This document shows positions 8,887 to 18,183 of a stretch of 64,000 bases of DNA, piece by piece. A program made the translations under genes and the position numbers. Within the stretch, counting starts at the first letter, position 1, and every line of letters begins with the position of its first letter. Source of the stretch: Acinetobacter baylyi DSM 14961 = CIP 107474 (GTDB lineage Bacteria > Pseudomonadota > Gammaproteobacteria > Pseudomonadales > Moraxellaceae); contig NZ_KB849626.1 in NCBI RefSeq assembly GCF_000368685.1, positions 418,476 through 482,475 on the forward strand. The letters run 5' to 3'. The notes beneath the pieces are model-generated. The model made no database searches and was not told where the DNA came from. It worked only from the letters and a program-made list of their open reading frames with translations.

Positions 8887-9045
8887 CCCCAAATTATGGG
8901 GCATTTGCTACCAAGAGTGTAGTAAATGCATGACAGTCGCGGCATCGATCGTGACCTTAGTGATTTTCACTGCCTTTGACACTTACCACTAGGTGAGGTG
9001 CGTCAATGGTGATTCTTTATATATTTTGGCTTGGAGTTTACTGGT
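8887..9045 (+). promoter_or_regulatory. Structured leader of the S10 operon
   Basis: The leader can fold into successive hairpins: CCCC/GGGG (8887-8890 with 8898-8901) or, sharing the last G, an 11-bp stem with one G-U pair (8901-8911 with 8919-8929); and a compound stem with outer arms TTGAC/GTCAA (8976-9006) enclosing CTTACC/GGTGAG. In E. coli the S10 leader is the target of feedback by ribosomal protein L4. The length and folding here suit a similar role, but the E. coli hairpins are not obviously conserved. Confidence 0.5.
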
Positions 9046-9357
9046 ATGTCTAACCAGAGAATCCGTATCCGTCTTAAGTCTTTTGATCATCGTCTGATTG
9101 ATCAATCTTCTCAAGAGATCGTAGAAACCGCTAAGCGTACTGGCGCACAAGTGTGTGGTCCAATCCCGATGCCTACTCGCATCGAACGCTTCAACGTTCT
9201 TACTTCACCGCACGTGAACAAAGATGCGCGTGATCAGTACGAAATCCGCACCTATAAACGTTTGATCGACATCGTTCAACCAACAGACAAAACTGTTGAT
9301 GCGTTGATGAAGTTGGATCTTGCAGCTGGTGTTGATGTTCAGATCGCATTGGGTTAA
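9046..9357 (+). CDS. rpsJ: 30S ribosomal protein S10
   Basis: 103 residues, the standard length, beginning [20 protein letters not shown] lies 9 nt before the ATG at 9046; a TTG five codons earlier overlaps that site and is not the start. S10 sits in the 30S head and also partners NusB in antitermination. It is the first gene of the S10 operon, directly after the structured leader. Confidence 0.99.
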   Translation: MSNQRIRIRLKSFDHRLIDQSSQEIVETAKRTGAQVCGPIPMPTRIERFNVLTSPHVNKDARDQYEIRTYKRLIDIVQPTDKTVDALMKLDLAAGVDVQIALG

Positions 9358-9367
9358 GGCTTTCGGG

Positions 9368-9403
9368 TTAATTAGTGCCTGGCATTAATTAAGCTGCTTT
9401 TTT
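9368..9403 (+). terminator. Possible attenuator between rpsJ and rplC
   Basis: Arms TTAATTAGTGCC (9368-9379) and GGCATTAATTAA (9381-9392) pair with one G-U, and TTTTTT (9398-9403) follows after five bases. This looks like a partial intrinsic terminator inside the operon and could lower expression downstream of rpsJ. Confidence 0.4.
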
Positions 9404-9416
9404 AGAGGTTACACAC

Positions 9417-10055
9417 ATGGCTATTGGTTTAGTCGGCCGCAAGTGCGGTATGACCCGTATCTTTACAGATGCCGGCGTCTCTGTGCCTGTTACAGTGATT
9501 GAGGTTGATCCTAACCGTATCACTCAAATTAAAACGCTTGAAACTGATGGTTATCAAGCTGTTCAAGTTACAACTGGTGAACGTCGCGAATCTCGCGTAA
9601 CCAATGCTCAGAAAGGTCACTTTGCGAAAGCGGGTGTTGCTGCTGGTCGTTTGGTTAAAGAGTTTCGTGTAACTGAAGCTGAGCTTGAAGGCCGTGAAAT
9701 TGGCGGTACAATTGGTGTTGATTTGTTCACAGTGGGTCAAGTTGTTGACGTAACTGGTCAATCAAAAGGTAAAGGTTTCCAGGGTGGTGTTAAGCGTTGG
9801 AACTTCCGTACCCAAGACGCGACTCACGGTAACTCAGTTTCTCACCGTGTTTTAGGTTCTACAGGTCAAAACCAAACTCCTGGACGCGTGTTCAAAGGCA
9901 AAAAAATGGCCGGTCACCTAGGTGACGAACGCGTAACAGTACAAGGTCTTGAAATTGTATCTATCGATGCAGAGCGTTCAGTTCTCGTTGTTAAAGGTGC
10001 GATTCCTGGTGCTACTGGTGGCGACGTTATCGTTCGTCCTACGATCAAGGCCTGA
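9417..10055 (+). CDS. rplC: 50S ribosomal protein L3
   Basis: 212 residues. An early assembly protein whose loop reaches towards the peptidyl transferase centre; the loop segment around [14 protein letters not shown] and the hallmark [13 protein letters not shown] are intact. The conserved Gln methylated by PrmB in E. coli lies in the [12 protein letters not shown] stretch ([13 protein letters not shown]). It follows rpsJ after 59 nt that contain a hairpin. Confidence 0.99.
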   Translation: MAIGLVGRKCGMTRIFTDAGVSVPVTVIEVDPNRITQIKTLETDGYQAVQVTTGERRESRVTNAQKGHFAKAGVAAGRLVKEFRVTEAELEGREIGGTIGVDLFTVGQVVDVTGQSKGKGFQGGVKRWNFRTQDATHGNSVSHRVLGSTGQNQTPGRVFKGKKMAGHLGDERVTVQGLEIVSIDAERSVLVVKGAIPGATGGDVIVRPTIKA

Positions 10056-10066
10056 GGGGAAATAAC

Positions 10067-10669
10067 GTGAATTTAAAAACTGTTTCCGGCTCTGCTGTTG
10101 AGTTGTCTGAAGTTGCTTTTGGACGTGAATTTAACGAAGCTCTTGTGCATCAAGTGGTTACCGCTTACTTAGCTGGTGGTCGTCAAGGTACTCGTGCTCA
10201 AAAATCTCGTGCAGAAGTATCTGGTGGTGGTAAGAAGCCATTCCGTCAAAAAGGTACAGGCCGCGCACGTGCTGGTTCTATTCGTAGCCCAATCTGGGTT
10301 GGCGGCGGTAAAACATTTGCTGCTCGTCCACAAGACTGGTCTCAAAAAGTAAACCGTAAAATGTACCGCGGTGCAATGCAATGTATCTTAGCTGAACTTG
10401 TTCGCCAAGATCGTCTTGTATTGGTTGAAGAGTTTGCTGTTGCAGCTCCTAAAACTAAAGAATTGCTTGCTAAACTGAACGACTTGAATGCTGCTCGTGC
10501 ATTAATCGTGACTGATGCTGTAGATGAGAATCTATATCTTGCAGCACGTAATCTTCCACATGTAGATGTGGTTGATGCAACTGCAATCGATCCTGTTAGC
10601 TTGATCGCGTTCGATAAAGTTGTGATGTCTGTAGCTGCTGCTAAGAAAATTGAGGTAGAACTCGGATGA
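10067..10669 (+). CDS. rplD: 50S ribosomal protein L4
   Basis: 200 residues with the exit-tunnel loop ([19 protein letters not shown]). The start is GTG at 10067, preceded by GGGG at a proper distance. In E. coli L4 represses its own operon by acting on the S10 leader and also modulates RNase E; the structured leader here makes the first plausible. The stop codon overlaps rplW by 4 nt (ATGA), indicating translational coupling. Confidence 0.99.
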   Translation: MNLKTVSGSAVELSEVAFGREFNEALVHQVVTAYLAGGRQGTRAQKSRAEVSGGGKKPFRQKGTGRARAGSIRSPIWVGGGKTFAARPQDWSQKVNRKMYRGAMQCILAELVRQDRLVLVEEFAVAAPKTKELLAKLNDLNAARALIVTDAVDENLYLAARNLPHVDVVDATAIDPVSLIAFDKVVMSVAAAKKIEVELG

Positions 10670-10986
10670 ACAACGAACGTATCTATCAAGTCCTAAAAGG
10701 ACCAGTCTTCTCAGAAAAGGCACAAGTTTTAGGTGAAACTGCTGGTGTTCAAGTGTTCAAAGTTGATATTAATGCAACTAAACTTGAAATCAAAAAAGCA
10801 GTTGAAAAACTTTTTGGTGTAGACGTGCTTAAAGTAAACACGACGATCACTAAAGGTAAATCTAAGCGCTTTGGTAAAACATTAGGACGTCGTTCTGATG
10901 TTAAAAAAGCATACGTCACCCTGAAAGCTGGCCAAGATGTTGAAATGGCTGACTTGGGCGATACCGCTGAAAGCGCAGCGGAATAA
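10666..10986 (+). CDS. rplW: 50S ribosomal protein L23
   Basis: 106 residues. L23 lies at the tunnel exit and is the docking site for trigger factor and the signal recognition particle. The signature [24 protein letters not shown] is present (in two parts: [14 protein letters not shown] and [10 protein letters not shown]). It overlaps the rplD stop and has a short acidic C-terminal tail ([11 protein letters not shown]). Confidence 0.98.
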
Positions 10987-10997
10987 GGACGAAAATT

Positions 10998-11822
10998 ATG
11001 CCTATTCAAAAATGCAAACCAACGTCTCCAGGGCGTCGCTTTGTTGAAAAAGTGGTTCATAGCCACCTTCACAAAGGTAAGCCTTTTGCAGCATTGGTTG
11101 AAGCTAAAAAACGTACTGGTGGTCGTAATAACAACGGTCACATTACCACTCGTCACGTTGGTGGTGGTCACAAGCAGCATTACCGTCTTGTAGACTTCAA
11201 ACGTAACAAAGATGGTATTCCTGCAGTTGTAGAGCGTATTGAATACGATCCTAACCGTACCGCACACATCGCATTGTTGAAGTATGCTGACGGTGAACGT
11301 CGTTATATCATCGCACCTAAAGGCCTTCGCGCTGGTGATAAAGTACAGTCTGGTAACGATGCTCCAATTCGTCCAGGTAACTGCTTGCCACTTCGTAACA
11401 TGCCAATCGGTTCTACACTTCACAACGTTGAACTTAAAATCGGTAAAGGTGCTCAATTAGCACGTTCTGCTGGTACTTCTGTTCAGTTGTTGGGTCGTGA
11501 TGGTTCTTACGCGATTGTTCGTCTACGTTCAGGCGAAATGCGTAAAATCCATGTTGAATGCCGCGCTGTAATTGGTGAAGTTTCTAACCAAGAAAACAAC
11601 CTTCGTTCATTGGGTAAAGCTGGTGCGTCGCGCTGGCGTGGTGTTCGTCCTACCGTTCGTGGTATGGCGATGAACCCAGTAGATCACCCGCATGGTGGTG
11701 GTGAAGGGCGTAACAAAGGTATTCAACCTGTAAGCCCGTGGGGTCAAAAAGCGAAAGGGTACAAGACACGTACCAATAAGCGTACGACTAAGATGATTAT
11801 TCGCGATCGTCGCGTCAAGTAA
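10998..11822 (+). CDS. rplB: 50S ribosomal protein L2
   Basis: 274 residues, full length. The C-terminal [13 protein letters not shown] motif, with the histidine long implicated at the peptidyl transferase region, is intact, as is the basic tail ending RDRRVK. It follows rplW after 11 nt. The long open frame on the opposite strand (10749-11456) is only its codon-bias shadow. Confidence 0.99.
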
Positions 11823-11835
11823 AGGAATCTGACTA

Positions 11836-12111
11836 ATGCCTCGTTCATTAAAAAAAGGTCCATTCGTCGACGCGCATTTGTTCGCTAAAGTTGAAGCAGC
11901 TGTTGCTGCGAACAACCGTAAGCCGATCAAAACTTGGTCTCGTCGCTCAATGATCCTTCCAGACTTTGTTGGTTTAACAATTTCTGTTCACAATGGTCGT
12001 AACCATGTTCCAGTAATTGTAACTGAGCATATGGTTGGTCATAAACTCGGTGAATTCGCGCCAACTCGTACCTATCGTGGTCACGGTGTTGACAAGAAGT
12101 CTAAACGTTAA
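11836..12111 (+). CDS. rpsS: 30S ribosomal protein S19
   Basis: 91 residues, starting [12 protein letters not shown] and carrying the family block [10 protein letters not shown]19 forms a head complex with S13 and contacts the A-site tRNA. It is 13 nt after rplB and 8 nt before rplV. Confidence 0.99.
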
Positions 12112-12119
12112 TAGGTGTC

Positions 12120-12452
12120 ATGATGGAAGTAACTGCTAAATTACGCGGTGCCGCTATCTCGGCACAAAAGGCACGTTTGGTTGCAGACCTAATCCGTGGC
12201 AAATCTGTTGCTCACGCGCTTAACATTTTAAACTTCAGCAACAAAAAAGCTGCAGTTTTGGTGAAAAAAGCTTTGGAATCTGCAATTGCAAATGCTGAAC
12301 ACAATAACAGTTTAGATGTTGATGACCTTAAGGTGTCTACGATTTACGTTGATGAAGGCATCAGCCTTAAACGTATTATGCCACGTGCTAAAGGCCGTGC
12401 AGATCGTATCACTAAGCGTACTTGTCACATCACCGTTAAGGTAGGGGTTTGA
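12120..12452 (+). CDS. rplV: 50S ribosomal protein L22
   Basis: 110 residues from the first of two adjacent ATG codons (12120 and 12123). AGG at 12113-12115 is better spaced (7 nt) from the second, so the mature start may be one residue shorter. The tunnel-lining beta-hairpin ([17 protein letters not shown]), where macrolide-resistance changes arise, looks ordinary. rpsC begins 1 nt after its stop. Confidence 0.98.
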   Translation: MMEVTAKLRGAAISAQKARLVADLIRGKSVAHALNILNFSNKKAAVLVKKALESAIANAEHNNSLDVDDLKVSTIYVDEGISLKRIMPRAKGRADRITKRTCHITVKVGV

Positions 12453-12453
12453 T

Positions 12454-13206
12454 ATGGGTCAGAAGGTTCATCCAATCGGTATCCGCCTAGGTGTTGTGAA
12501 ACGTCATAACGCTAACTGGTATGCGAATCCGAAACAATACGCTGAATACTTGCTTAAAGATCTTCAAGTTCGTGAGTTTTTAACTAAAAAACTTAAGAGC
12601 GCGATGGTGAGCAATATTCTTATCGAACGTCCAACAGGCGCTGCTAAAGTTACTATTAGCACTGCTCGTCCTGGTATCGTGATCGGTAAAAAAGGCGAAG
12701 ATATTGAAAAATTACAGCGCGAACTTACCAACATCATGGGTGTTCCTGCGCAAGTAAGCATCAATGAGATCGATCGTCCAGATTTAGACGCGCGTCTAGT
12801 TGCTGAAGCAATTGCTTCTCAATTGGAAAAACGTGTAATGTTCCGTCGTGCAATGAAGCGTGCGGTACAAAACTCAATGCGTGCTGGTGCGAAAGGTATC
12901 AAAGTTGAAGTTTCTGGCCGTTTAGGTGGTGCAGAGATTGCTCGTACCGAATGGTATCGTGAAGGTCGTGTACCTTTGCATACACTTCGTGCAGACATCG
13001 ACTATGCAACTATGCGTGCTGAAACAACTTACGGTACGATTGGTGTTAAAGTTTGGATTTTCCGTGGTGAGATCTTAGGTGGCATGAAACAAGTCATGAA
13101 CCCTGCACCACAAGAAGAACGTCCAGCTAAACGCGGTCGTGGTCGTGGTGAAGGTCAAGAGCGTCGTGGTCGTCGTTCAGACCGTGCTGCTGACAAGGGA
13201 GAATAA
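12454..13206 (+). CDS. rpsC: 30S ribosomal protein S3
   Basis: 250 residues, with the KH domain motif [14 protein letters not shown] and the mRNA-entry helicase surface. The C-terminus is extended with an R/G-rich tail ([19 protein letters not shown]), longer than in E. coli (233 residues). It lies in the tightly packed rplV-rpsC-rplP stretch with gaps of 1 and 3 nt. Confidence 0.99.
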   Translation: MGQKVHPIGIRLGVVKRHNANWYANPKQYAEYLLKDLQVREFLTKKLKSAMVSNILIERPTGAAKVTISTARPGIVIGKKGEDIEKLQRELTNIMGVPAQVSINEIDRPDLDARLVAEAIASQLEKRVMFRRAMKRAVQNSMRAGAKGIKVEVSGRLGGAEIARTEWYREGRVPLHTLRADIDYATMRAETTYGTIGVKVWIFRGEILGGMKQVMNPAPQEERPAKRGRGRGEGQERRGRRSDRAADKGE

Positions 13207-13209
13207 TCC

Positions 13210-13623
13210 ATGTTGCAACCTAAACGTACCAAATTCCGTAAAGTGCAAAAAGGCCGTAACACTGGTCTAGCACATCGTGGTAGTACAGTATCATTTGGTT
13301 CGATTGCGATTAAAGCGACTGAACGTGGTCGTATGACTGCACGTCAGATCGAAGCTGCGCGTCGTACCATTAGCCGTCGTATTAAGCGTGGTGGTAAAAT
13401 CTTCATCCGCGTATTCCCAGACAAACCAATTACCGAAAAACCATTAGAAGTACGTATGGGTAACGGTAAAGGTAATGTGGAATACTGGGTTTGCGAGATC
13501 AAACCAGGTAAGATCCTGTACGAAATTGAAGGTGTGAACGATGAGTTGGCAACTCAGGCATTTAAGCTTGCCGCTGCTAAACTTCCGTTTAAAACCACTA
13601 TCGTGACTCGGACGGTAATGTAA
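13210..13623 (+). CDS. rplP: 50S ribosomal protein L16
   Basis: 137 residues starting [18 protein letters not shown]16 is needed for late 50S assembly and shapes the A-site. The arginine hydroxylated by YcfD in E. coli lies in the conserved [19 protein letters not shown] block (here [15 protein letters not shown]). The stop codon shares one base with the rpmC start. Confidence 0.99.
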   Translation: MLQPKRTKFRKVQKGRNTGLAHRGSTVSFGSIAIKATERGRMTARQIEAARRTISRRIKRGGKIFIRVFPDKPITEKPLEVRMGNGKGNVEYWVCEIKPGKILYEIEGVNDELATQAFKLAAAKLPFKTTIVTRTVM

Positions 13624-13820
13624 TGAAAACTATAGATCTACGTGAAAAGTCGGTAGAAGAGTTGAAAGCTTTGCTTGATGAGCAACAGCTTAACCAATTC
13701 CGTCTTCGTATGGCAAAAGCGACTGGTCAATTGGGTAAATCGCACGAAGTGCAAATTGCTCGTAAAACCATTGCTCGTATCAAGACACTCCTTACCGAAA
13801 AACAGGGGAACGGACAATGA
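13623..13820 (+). CDS. rpmC: 50S ribosomal protein L29
   Basis: 65 residues, a helical hairpin near the tunnel exit next to L23. The family pattern [20 protein letters not shown] is present. It overlaps the rplP stop by 1 nt and the rpsQ start by 4 nt, so all three are probably coupled. Confidence 0.98.
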
Positions 13821-14074
13821 GTGAAAAAACAGTCCGCACGTTAACCGGCAAAGTCGTAAGCGACAAAATGGACAAATCTATTGTTGTCCTTATCGAACGC
13901 CGCGTTCAACACCCGTTGTATGGCAAATCAATCCGCCGTTCAACAAAATTACACGCTCATGATGAGAACAATGTTGCTAAACTTGGCGACCTAGTGACCA
14001 TCAAAGAAAGCCGCCCAATTTCTAAAACTAAAGCTTGGACTTTAGTGGAAGTAGTTGAAGTAGCTGCTGAGTAA
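13817..14074 (+). CDS. rpsQ: 30S ribosomal protein S17
   Basis: 85 residues with the OB-fold signature ([19 protein letters not shown]). S17 binds 16S rRNA early in 30S assembly. It is the last gene of the S10 group; a 90-nt gap with a hairpin separates it from rplN. Confidence 0.98.
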
Positions 14075-14085
14075 TTACGTTCTTG

Positions 14086-14145
14086 TTGCATCATCGGTCA
14101 ATTTCGAGTACTCTTTGAGCCTTTCGAAATTGCGACCGGTGTTGC
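14086..14145 (+). promoter_or_regulatory. S10/spc boundary: candidate promoter and hairpin
   Basis: A weak promoter (TTGCAT at 14086-14091, 17 nt, TACTCT at 14109-14114) overlaps a strong hairpin. Its arms are CGGTC-AATTTCGA and TCGAAATT-gc-GACCG (from ~14096 to ~14139) around a ~15-nt loop. No T-run follows, so it is more likely a processing or pausing site than a terminator. Confidence 0.4.
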
Positions 14146-14164
14146 TCGGTTTTGGAGTAGGGCA

Positions 14165-14533
14165 ATGATTCAAACCGAAAGTATGCTCGACGTAGCAGAC
14201 AATAGTGGTGCACGCCGCGTACAATGTATCAAAGTACTAGGTGGTTCACATCGTCGTTATGCTTCTGTTGGCGACATTATTAAAGTTACTGTTAAAGAAG
14301 CAATTCCACGTGGCCGTGTTAAAAAAGGTGACGTGATGAATGCTGTTGTAGTACGTACTAAGTTCGGTATTCGTCGTCCAGACGGTTCTGTAATCCGTTT
14401 TGATGACAATGCAGCTGTATTGTTAAACAACAACAAAGCTCCGATTGCCACCCGTATTTTCGGACCAGTGACTCGTGAACTTCGTACTGAACAGTTCATG
14501 AAAATTATTTCATTGGCTCCTGAAGTTCTATAA
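14165..14533 (+). CDS. rplN: 50S ribosomal protein L14
   Basis: 122 residues starting [21 protein letters not shown], the universal L14 opening. L14 contributes to an intersubunit bridge and is the binding site of the silencing factor RsfS. GGAG lies 7 nt before the ATG. It is the first gene of the spc group. Confidence 0.99.
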   Translation: MIQTESMLDVADNSGARRVQCIKVLGGSHRRYASVGDIIKVTVKEAIPRGRVKKGDVMNAVVVRTKFGIRRPDGSVIRFDDNAAVLLNNNKAPIATRIFGPVTRELRTEQFMKIISLAPEVL

Positions 14534-14542
14534 GAGGCAATC

Positions 14543-14863
14543 ATGGCTAAGATTAAAAAAGGCGATCAGGTTATCGTGATCGCAGGTAAAGAAAAAGGCA
14601 AACAGGGTACTGTTCTGTCTGTTTCTGAAGACCGCGTTAAGGTTGAAGGCCTTAACTTAGTGAAGAAGCATCAAAAGCCGAATCGTGTAACTGGCGCTGA
14701 AGGCGGCATCGTTACTCAAGAAGCTTCGCTTCATATTTCAAACGTGGCAGTTTTTAATGCTACAACCCAAAAGGCTGACCGTGTTGGTTACCAAGTTGAC
14801 GAAAATGGCGCGAAAACTCGTGTTTATAAGTCAAATGGTGAATCAGTGGCGGTAGCGAAGTAA
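14543..14863 (+). CDS. rplX: 50S ribosomal protein L24
   Basis: 106 residues with the KOW motif ([19 protein letters not shown]). L24 is one of the two assembly-initiator proteins of the 50S subunit. It is 9 nt after rplN. Confidence 0.98.
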   Translation: MAKIKKGDQVIVIAGKEKGKQGTVLSVSEDRVKVEGLNLVKKHQKPNRVTGAEGGIVTQEASLHISNVAVFNATTQKADRVGYQVDENGAKTRVYKSNGESVAVAK

Positions 14864-14878
14864 TAGGTTGAAACGGCA

Positions 14879-15415
14879 ATGGCCAGACTTAAAACACGTT
14901 ACAATGAAGAACTTAAAGCTAAGTTACAACAGGAACTTGGCATTAAGAATGTGATGGAAATTCCTCGCATTACAAAAATCACTCTAAATATGGGTGTTGG
15001 TGCAGCTGCAACTGATAAGAAATTATTGGATGGTGCTGTAGCAGACATGCAATTGATCGCTGGTCAAAAACCAGTGGTTACACTTGCACGTAAATCAATC
15101 GCAGGTTTCAAAATCCGTGATGGTTGGCCAATCGGTTGTAAAGTTACTTTACGTGGCGAACAAATGTACGAATTCTTGGACCGTTTGATCTCAATCGCAA
15201 TCCCTCGTATCCGTGACTTCCGTGGTTTCTCATCGAAATCTTTCGACGGTCGTGGTAACTACTCGATGGGTTTGAAAGAGCAAATCGTTTTCCCTGAAAT
15301 CGATTTTGACAAGATTGATCGTATTCGTGGTATGGATATTACTATCACTACTACTGCTCGCACCGATGACGAAGGCCGTGCGCTTATGCGTACATTCGGC
15401 TTCCCGTTCAAATAA
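14879..15415 (+). CDS. rplE: 50S ribosomal protein L5
   Basis: 178 residues. L5 brings 5S rRNA into the central protuberance and touches the P-site tRNA. The blocks [15 protein letters not shown] and [19 protein letters not shown] are characteristic. In E. coli, S8 binds the mRNA near the rplE start to regulate the spc operon; I could not confirm an equivalent hairpin here. Confidence 0.99.
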   Translation: MARLKTRYNEELKAKLQQELGIKNVMEIPRITKITLNMGVGAAATDKKLLDGAVADMQLIAGQKPVVTLARKSIAGFKIRDGWPIGCKVTLRGEQMYEFLDRLISIAIPRIRDFRGFSSKSFDGRGNYSMGLKEQIVFPEIDFDKIDRIRGMDITITTTARTDDEGRALMRTFGFPFK

Positions 15416-15424
15416 GAGGTCGAT

Positions 15425-15730
15425 ATGGCTAAGAAAGGTATGATTAATCGCGAATTAAAACGCGAAAAAACTGTTGCTAAATACGCTGCAAAACGTGCTG
15501 AATTAAAAGCAACGATTGCAAACGTAAATGCAACTGACGAAGAGCGTTTTGATGCGATGTTGAAATTACAGGCATTGCCACGTAATGCATCTCCTGTGCG
15601 TCTTCGTAACCGTTGTGGTTTGACTGGTCGTCCTCATGGTTACTTCCGTAAGTTCGGTTTAAGCCGTAATAAACTACGTGACACAGTAATGCAGGGTGAT
15701 GTACCAGGCGTTGTTAAGGCAAGCTGGTAA
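15425..15730 (+). CDS. rpsN: 30S ribosomal protein S14
   Basis: 101 residues, the long zinc-free form: the CxxC...CxxC set of the short form is absent and only one Cys (in [13 protein letters not shown]) remains. S14 sits in the 30S head and enters late in assembly. Confidence 0.99.
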   Translation: MAKKGMINRELKREKTVAKYAAKRAELKATIANVNATDEERFDAMLKLQALPRNASPVRLRNRCGLTGRPHGYFRKFGLSRNKLRDTVMQGDVPGVVKASW

Positions 15731-15742
15731 GGGGCGATACAG

Positions 15743-16138
15743 ATGAGTATGCAAGATACCGTTGCCGACATGCTAACACGTGTTCGTAACGCACAAATGG
15801 CGAAGAAACAAACTGTTTCTATGCCAAGTTCTAAGTTAAAAGTTGCAATTGCAAATGTACTTCAACAAGAAGGTTATATTTCTAACGTTGAAGTTGCTCA
15901 AGAAGAAGCTAAAGCGACTTTAACTTTGACTTTAAAATATTTTGAAGGCAAACCAGTTATCGAAACTGTGAAGCGCGTAAGCCGTCCTGGTCTTCGCCAA
16001 TATCGCGGTAAAGATAAAATTCCGAGCGTTAAGCAAGGTTTGGGTATTGCAATTGTTTCTACAAGCAAAGGCATCATGACTGATCGCGCTGCACGTGCTG
16101 CAGGTATCGGTGGTGAAGTTATTGCTTTTGTTTCTTAA
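15743..16138 (+). CDS. rpsH: 30S ribosomal protein S8
   Basis: 131 residues with the C-terminal [20 protein letters not shown] block. S8 organises the 16S central domain and is the repressor of the spc operon in E. coli. It lies between rpsN and rplF with 12- and 13-nt gaps. Confidence 0.99.
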   Translation: MSMQDTVADMLTRVRNAQMAKKQTVSMPSSKLKVAIANVLQQEGYISNVEVAQEEAKATLTLTLKYFEGKPVIETVKRVSRPGLRQYRGKDKIPSVKQGLGIAIVSTSKGIMTDRAARAAGIGGEVIAFVS

Positions 16139-16151
16139 TAGGTGATTCCTC

Positions 16152-16685
16152 ATGTCTCGTGTGGCTAAAGCCCCAGTAACTGTGCCGAATGGTGTAGCAG
16201 TTACTCAGAACGGCCGGCAGGTCGAAGTGAAAGGCACTAAAGGTACATTGTCTTTCAACCTGCATGCGCTGGTCGAGCTTAAACAGGAAGAAGGTAAACT
16301 TCAACTTGCTCCAGTTAAAGAGTCTAAAGACGCTTGGATGCAAGCTGGTACTGCTCGCGCTGTGCTAAACAACCTTGTTAAAGGTGTTAGCGAAGGCTTC
16401 GAACGTAAGTTACAACTGATCGGTGTAGGTTATAAAGCTGCGGTTAAAGGTACAAGTATCAACCTTAACCTTGGTTTTTCTCATCCAATCGATTACAGCC
16501 TTCCTGAAGGTGTAACTGCTGAAACTCCAACTGCGACTGAAATTATTTTGAAGTCTGCAGACAAGCAGTTACTAGGTCAAGTTGCTTCAGAAATCCGTGG
16601 ATACCGTCCACCAGAGCCGTATAAAGGTAAAGGTGTTCGTTATTCGGATGAAGTTGTTCTTCGTAAAGAAGCTAAGAAGAAATAA
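16152..16685 (+). CDS. rplF: 50S ribosomal protein L6
   Basis: 177 residues with the two repeated alpha/beta folds of L6. The C-terminal signature [19 protein letters not shown] is intact. L6 lies near the factor-binding site and sarcin-ricin loop. Confidence 0.99.
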   Translation: MSRVAKAPVTVPNGVAVTQNGRQVEVKGTKGTLSFNLHALVELKQEEGKLQLAPVKESKDAWMQAGTARAVLNNLVKGVSEGFERKLQLIGVGYKAAVKGTSINLNLGFSHPIDYSLPEGVTAETPTATEIILKSADKQLLGQVASEIRGYRPPEPYKGKGVRYSDEVVLRKEAKKK

Positions 16686-16699
16686 GGCGCGAGGTTCTT

Positions 16700-17050
16700 A
16701 TGAACGAAAAGAAACAATCCCGTTTGCGTCGTGCGAAAAGCACACGCTTGCACATCCGTGCATTGGGTGCGACTCGTTTGTGTGTAAACCGCACGCCGCG
16801 TCACATCTATGCACAAGTTATTTCAGCAGATGGTGGCAAAGTTTTAGCGCAAGCTTCTACTTTGGATACATCATTGCGTAGTGGTACTACTGGTAACGTT
16901 GAAGCGGCTACTAAAGTAGGTGCTTTAATTGCTGAACGTGCTAAAGCAGCTGGTGTTACTAAAGTTGCATTTGACCGTTCTGGTTTTAAATATCATGGTC
17001 GTATCAAAGCCTTGGCTGATGCTGCCCGTGAAGGCGGCTTGGAGTTCTAA
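16700..17050 (+). CDS. rplR: 50S ribosomal protein L18
   Basis: 116 residues. L18 binds 5S rRNA with L5. The basic N-terminus ([17 protein letters not shown]) and the [20 protein letters not shown] block identify it. rpsE starts 2 nt after its stop. Confidence 0.99.
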   Translation: MNEKKQSRLRRAKSTRLHIRALGATRLCVNRTPRHIYAQVISADGGKVLAQASTLDTSLRSGTTGNVEAATKVGALIAERAKAAGVTKVAFDRSGFKYHGRIKALADAAREGGLEF

Positions 17051-17052
17051 TC

Positions 17053-17550
17053 ATGGCGAAAGTTGAACAAAACGAAGGTCTCGTTGAGAAGCTGGTTGCC
17101 GTTGATCGTGTAGCCAAGGTTGTTAAAGGTGGTCGTATTTTCTCTTTCACAGCATTAACTGTTGTGGGTGATGGAAATGGCCGTGTAGGTTTTGGTCGTG
17201 GTAAAGCACGTGAAGTTCCAGCTGCTATTTCTAAAGCACTTGAAGCTGCTCGTCGTAACATGATTACAGTTGACCTTGCGGGTACGACTCTACAACACCC
17301 TGTGAATGCTCGTCATGGCGCAAGCCGTGTGTACATGCAACCTGCTTCAGAAGGTACTGGCGTAATTGCTGGTGGTGCTATGCGTGCCGTTCTTGAAGCT
17401 GCTGGTGTACATAACGTACTTGCTAAATGTTATGGTTCTACGAATGCTGCGAATGTAGTAAACGCGACTTTTAAAGGTTTGCGTGATATGACTTCTCCTG
17501 AGAAAGTTGCTGCAAAACGTGGTCTTTCAGTAGAACAAATTCAAGGGTAA
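17053..17550 (+). CDS. rpsE: 30S ribosomal protein S5
   Basis: 165 residues with the double-stranded-RNA-binding fold; [19 protein letters not shown] is the signature. S5 affects translational accuracy, and its N-terminal loop is where spectinomycin-resistance changes are known (here [19 protein letters not shown], ordinary). Confidence 0.99.
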   Translation: MAKVEQNEGLVEKLVAVDRVAKVVKGGRIFSFTALTVVGDGNGRVGFGRGKAREVPAAISKALEAARRNMITVDLAGTTLQHPVNARHGASRVYMQPASEGTGVIAGGAMRAVLEAAGVHNVLAKCYGSTNAANVVNATFKGLRDMTSPEKVAAKRGLSVEQIQG

Positions 17551-17556
17551 TCAATC

Positions 17557-17733
17557 ATGAAAACGATTAAAGTTACCCAGATCAAATCTGCATCGCATCG
17601 TTTGAAAAATCACAAACTTTGCCTACAAGGTTTAGGTCTGCGTCGTATTGGTCATACGGTAGAAGTACAAGATACTCCTTCAAACCGTGGTATGATCAAC
17701 AAAGTCTACTATATGGTTAGTGTAGAGGAGTAA
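17557..17733 (+). CDS. rpmD: 50S ribosomal protein L30
   Basis: 58 residues ([15 protein letters not shown]...VYYMVSVEE). The ATG at 17557 follows rpsE by 6 nt and the TAA ends at 17733, 3 nt before rplO. The conserved [21 protein letters not shown] (residues ~25-45, given here in two parts: [20 protein letters not shown]) fixes the identity. Its small size makes it easy to miss. Confidence 0.98.
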   Translation: MKTIKVTQIKSASHRLKNHKLCLQGLGLRRIGHTVEVQDTPSNRGMINKVYYMVSVEE

Positions 17734-17736
17734 ACC

Positions 17737-18177
17737 ATGACTCTGCGTTTAAATGAGCTTGCGCCTGCAGAAGGTGCAAAACGTGACAACCGTCGTTTGG
17801 GCCGTGGTATTGGTTCTGGCGTTGGTAAGACTGGTGGCCGTGGTGTCAAAGGTCAAAAATCACGTAAGAGCGGTGGTGTACGTCCAGGCTTTGAAGGCGG
17901 TCAAACTGCGATTTATCGTCGTTTGCCTAAATTCGGCTTCACTAGTCAAATCGCTTTGAAAACTGCTGAAGTACGTTTATCTGAACTCAACAAAGTGGAA
18001 GGCGAAATCGTTAGCCTTGAAACTTTGAAAGCTGCGAACGTTGTTCGTCGTGACCAAGTTCGTGCACGTGTTGTTCTTTCTGGTGAAGTAACTCGCGCGT
18101 TTACTGTGCAAGGTGTTGCTTTGACTAAAGGCGCTCAAGCTGCAATCGAAGCTGCTGGCGGTAAAGTCGAGGAGTAA
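17737..18177 (+). CDS. rplO: 50S ribosomal protein L15
   Basis: 146 residues. The glycine/arginine-rich N-terminal extension ([20 protein letters not shown]) runs into 23S rRNA. The [18 protein letters not shown] block is typical. It precedes secY by 6 nt, the conserved arrangement in bacteria. Confidence 0.99.
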   Translation: MTLRLNELAPAEGAKRDNRRLGRGIGSGVGKTGGRGVKGQKSRKSGGVRPGFEGGQTAIYRRLPKFGFTSQIALKTAEVRLSELNKVEGEIVSLETLKAANVVRRDQVRARVVLSGEVTRAFTVQGVALTKGAQAAIEAAGGKVEE

Positions 18178-18183
18178 TGCCGA

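Noticed and set aside
10749..11456. 235-codon open frame antisense to rplW and rplB
   Set aside because: It arises from codon bias opposite highly expressed ribosomal genes; no ribosome-binding site and a Thr/Phe-rich nonsense composition.
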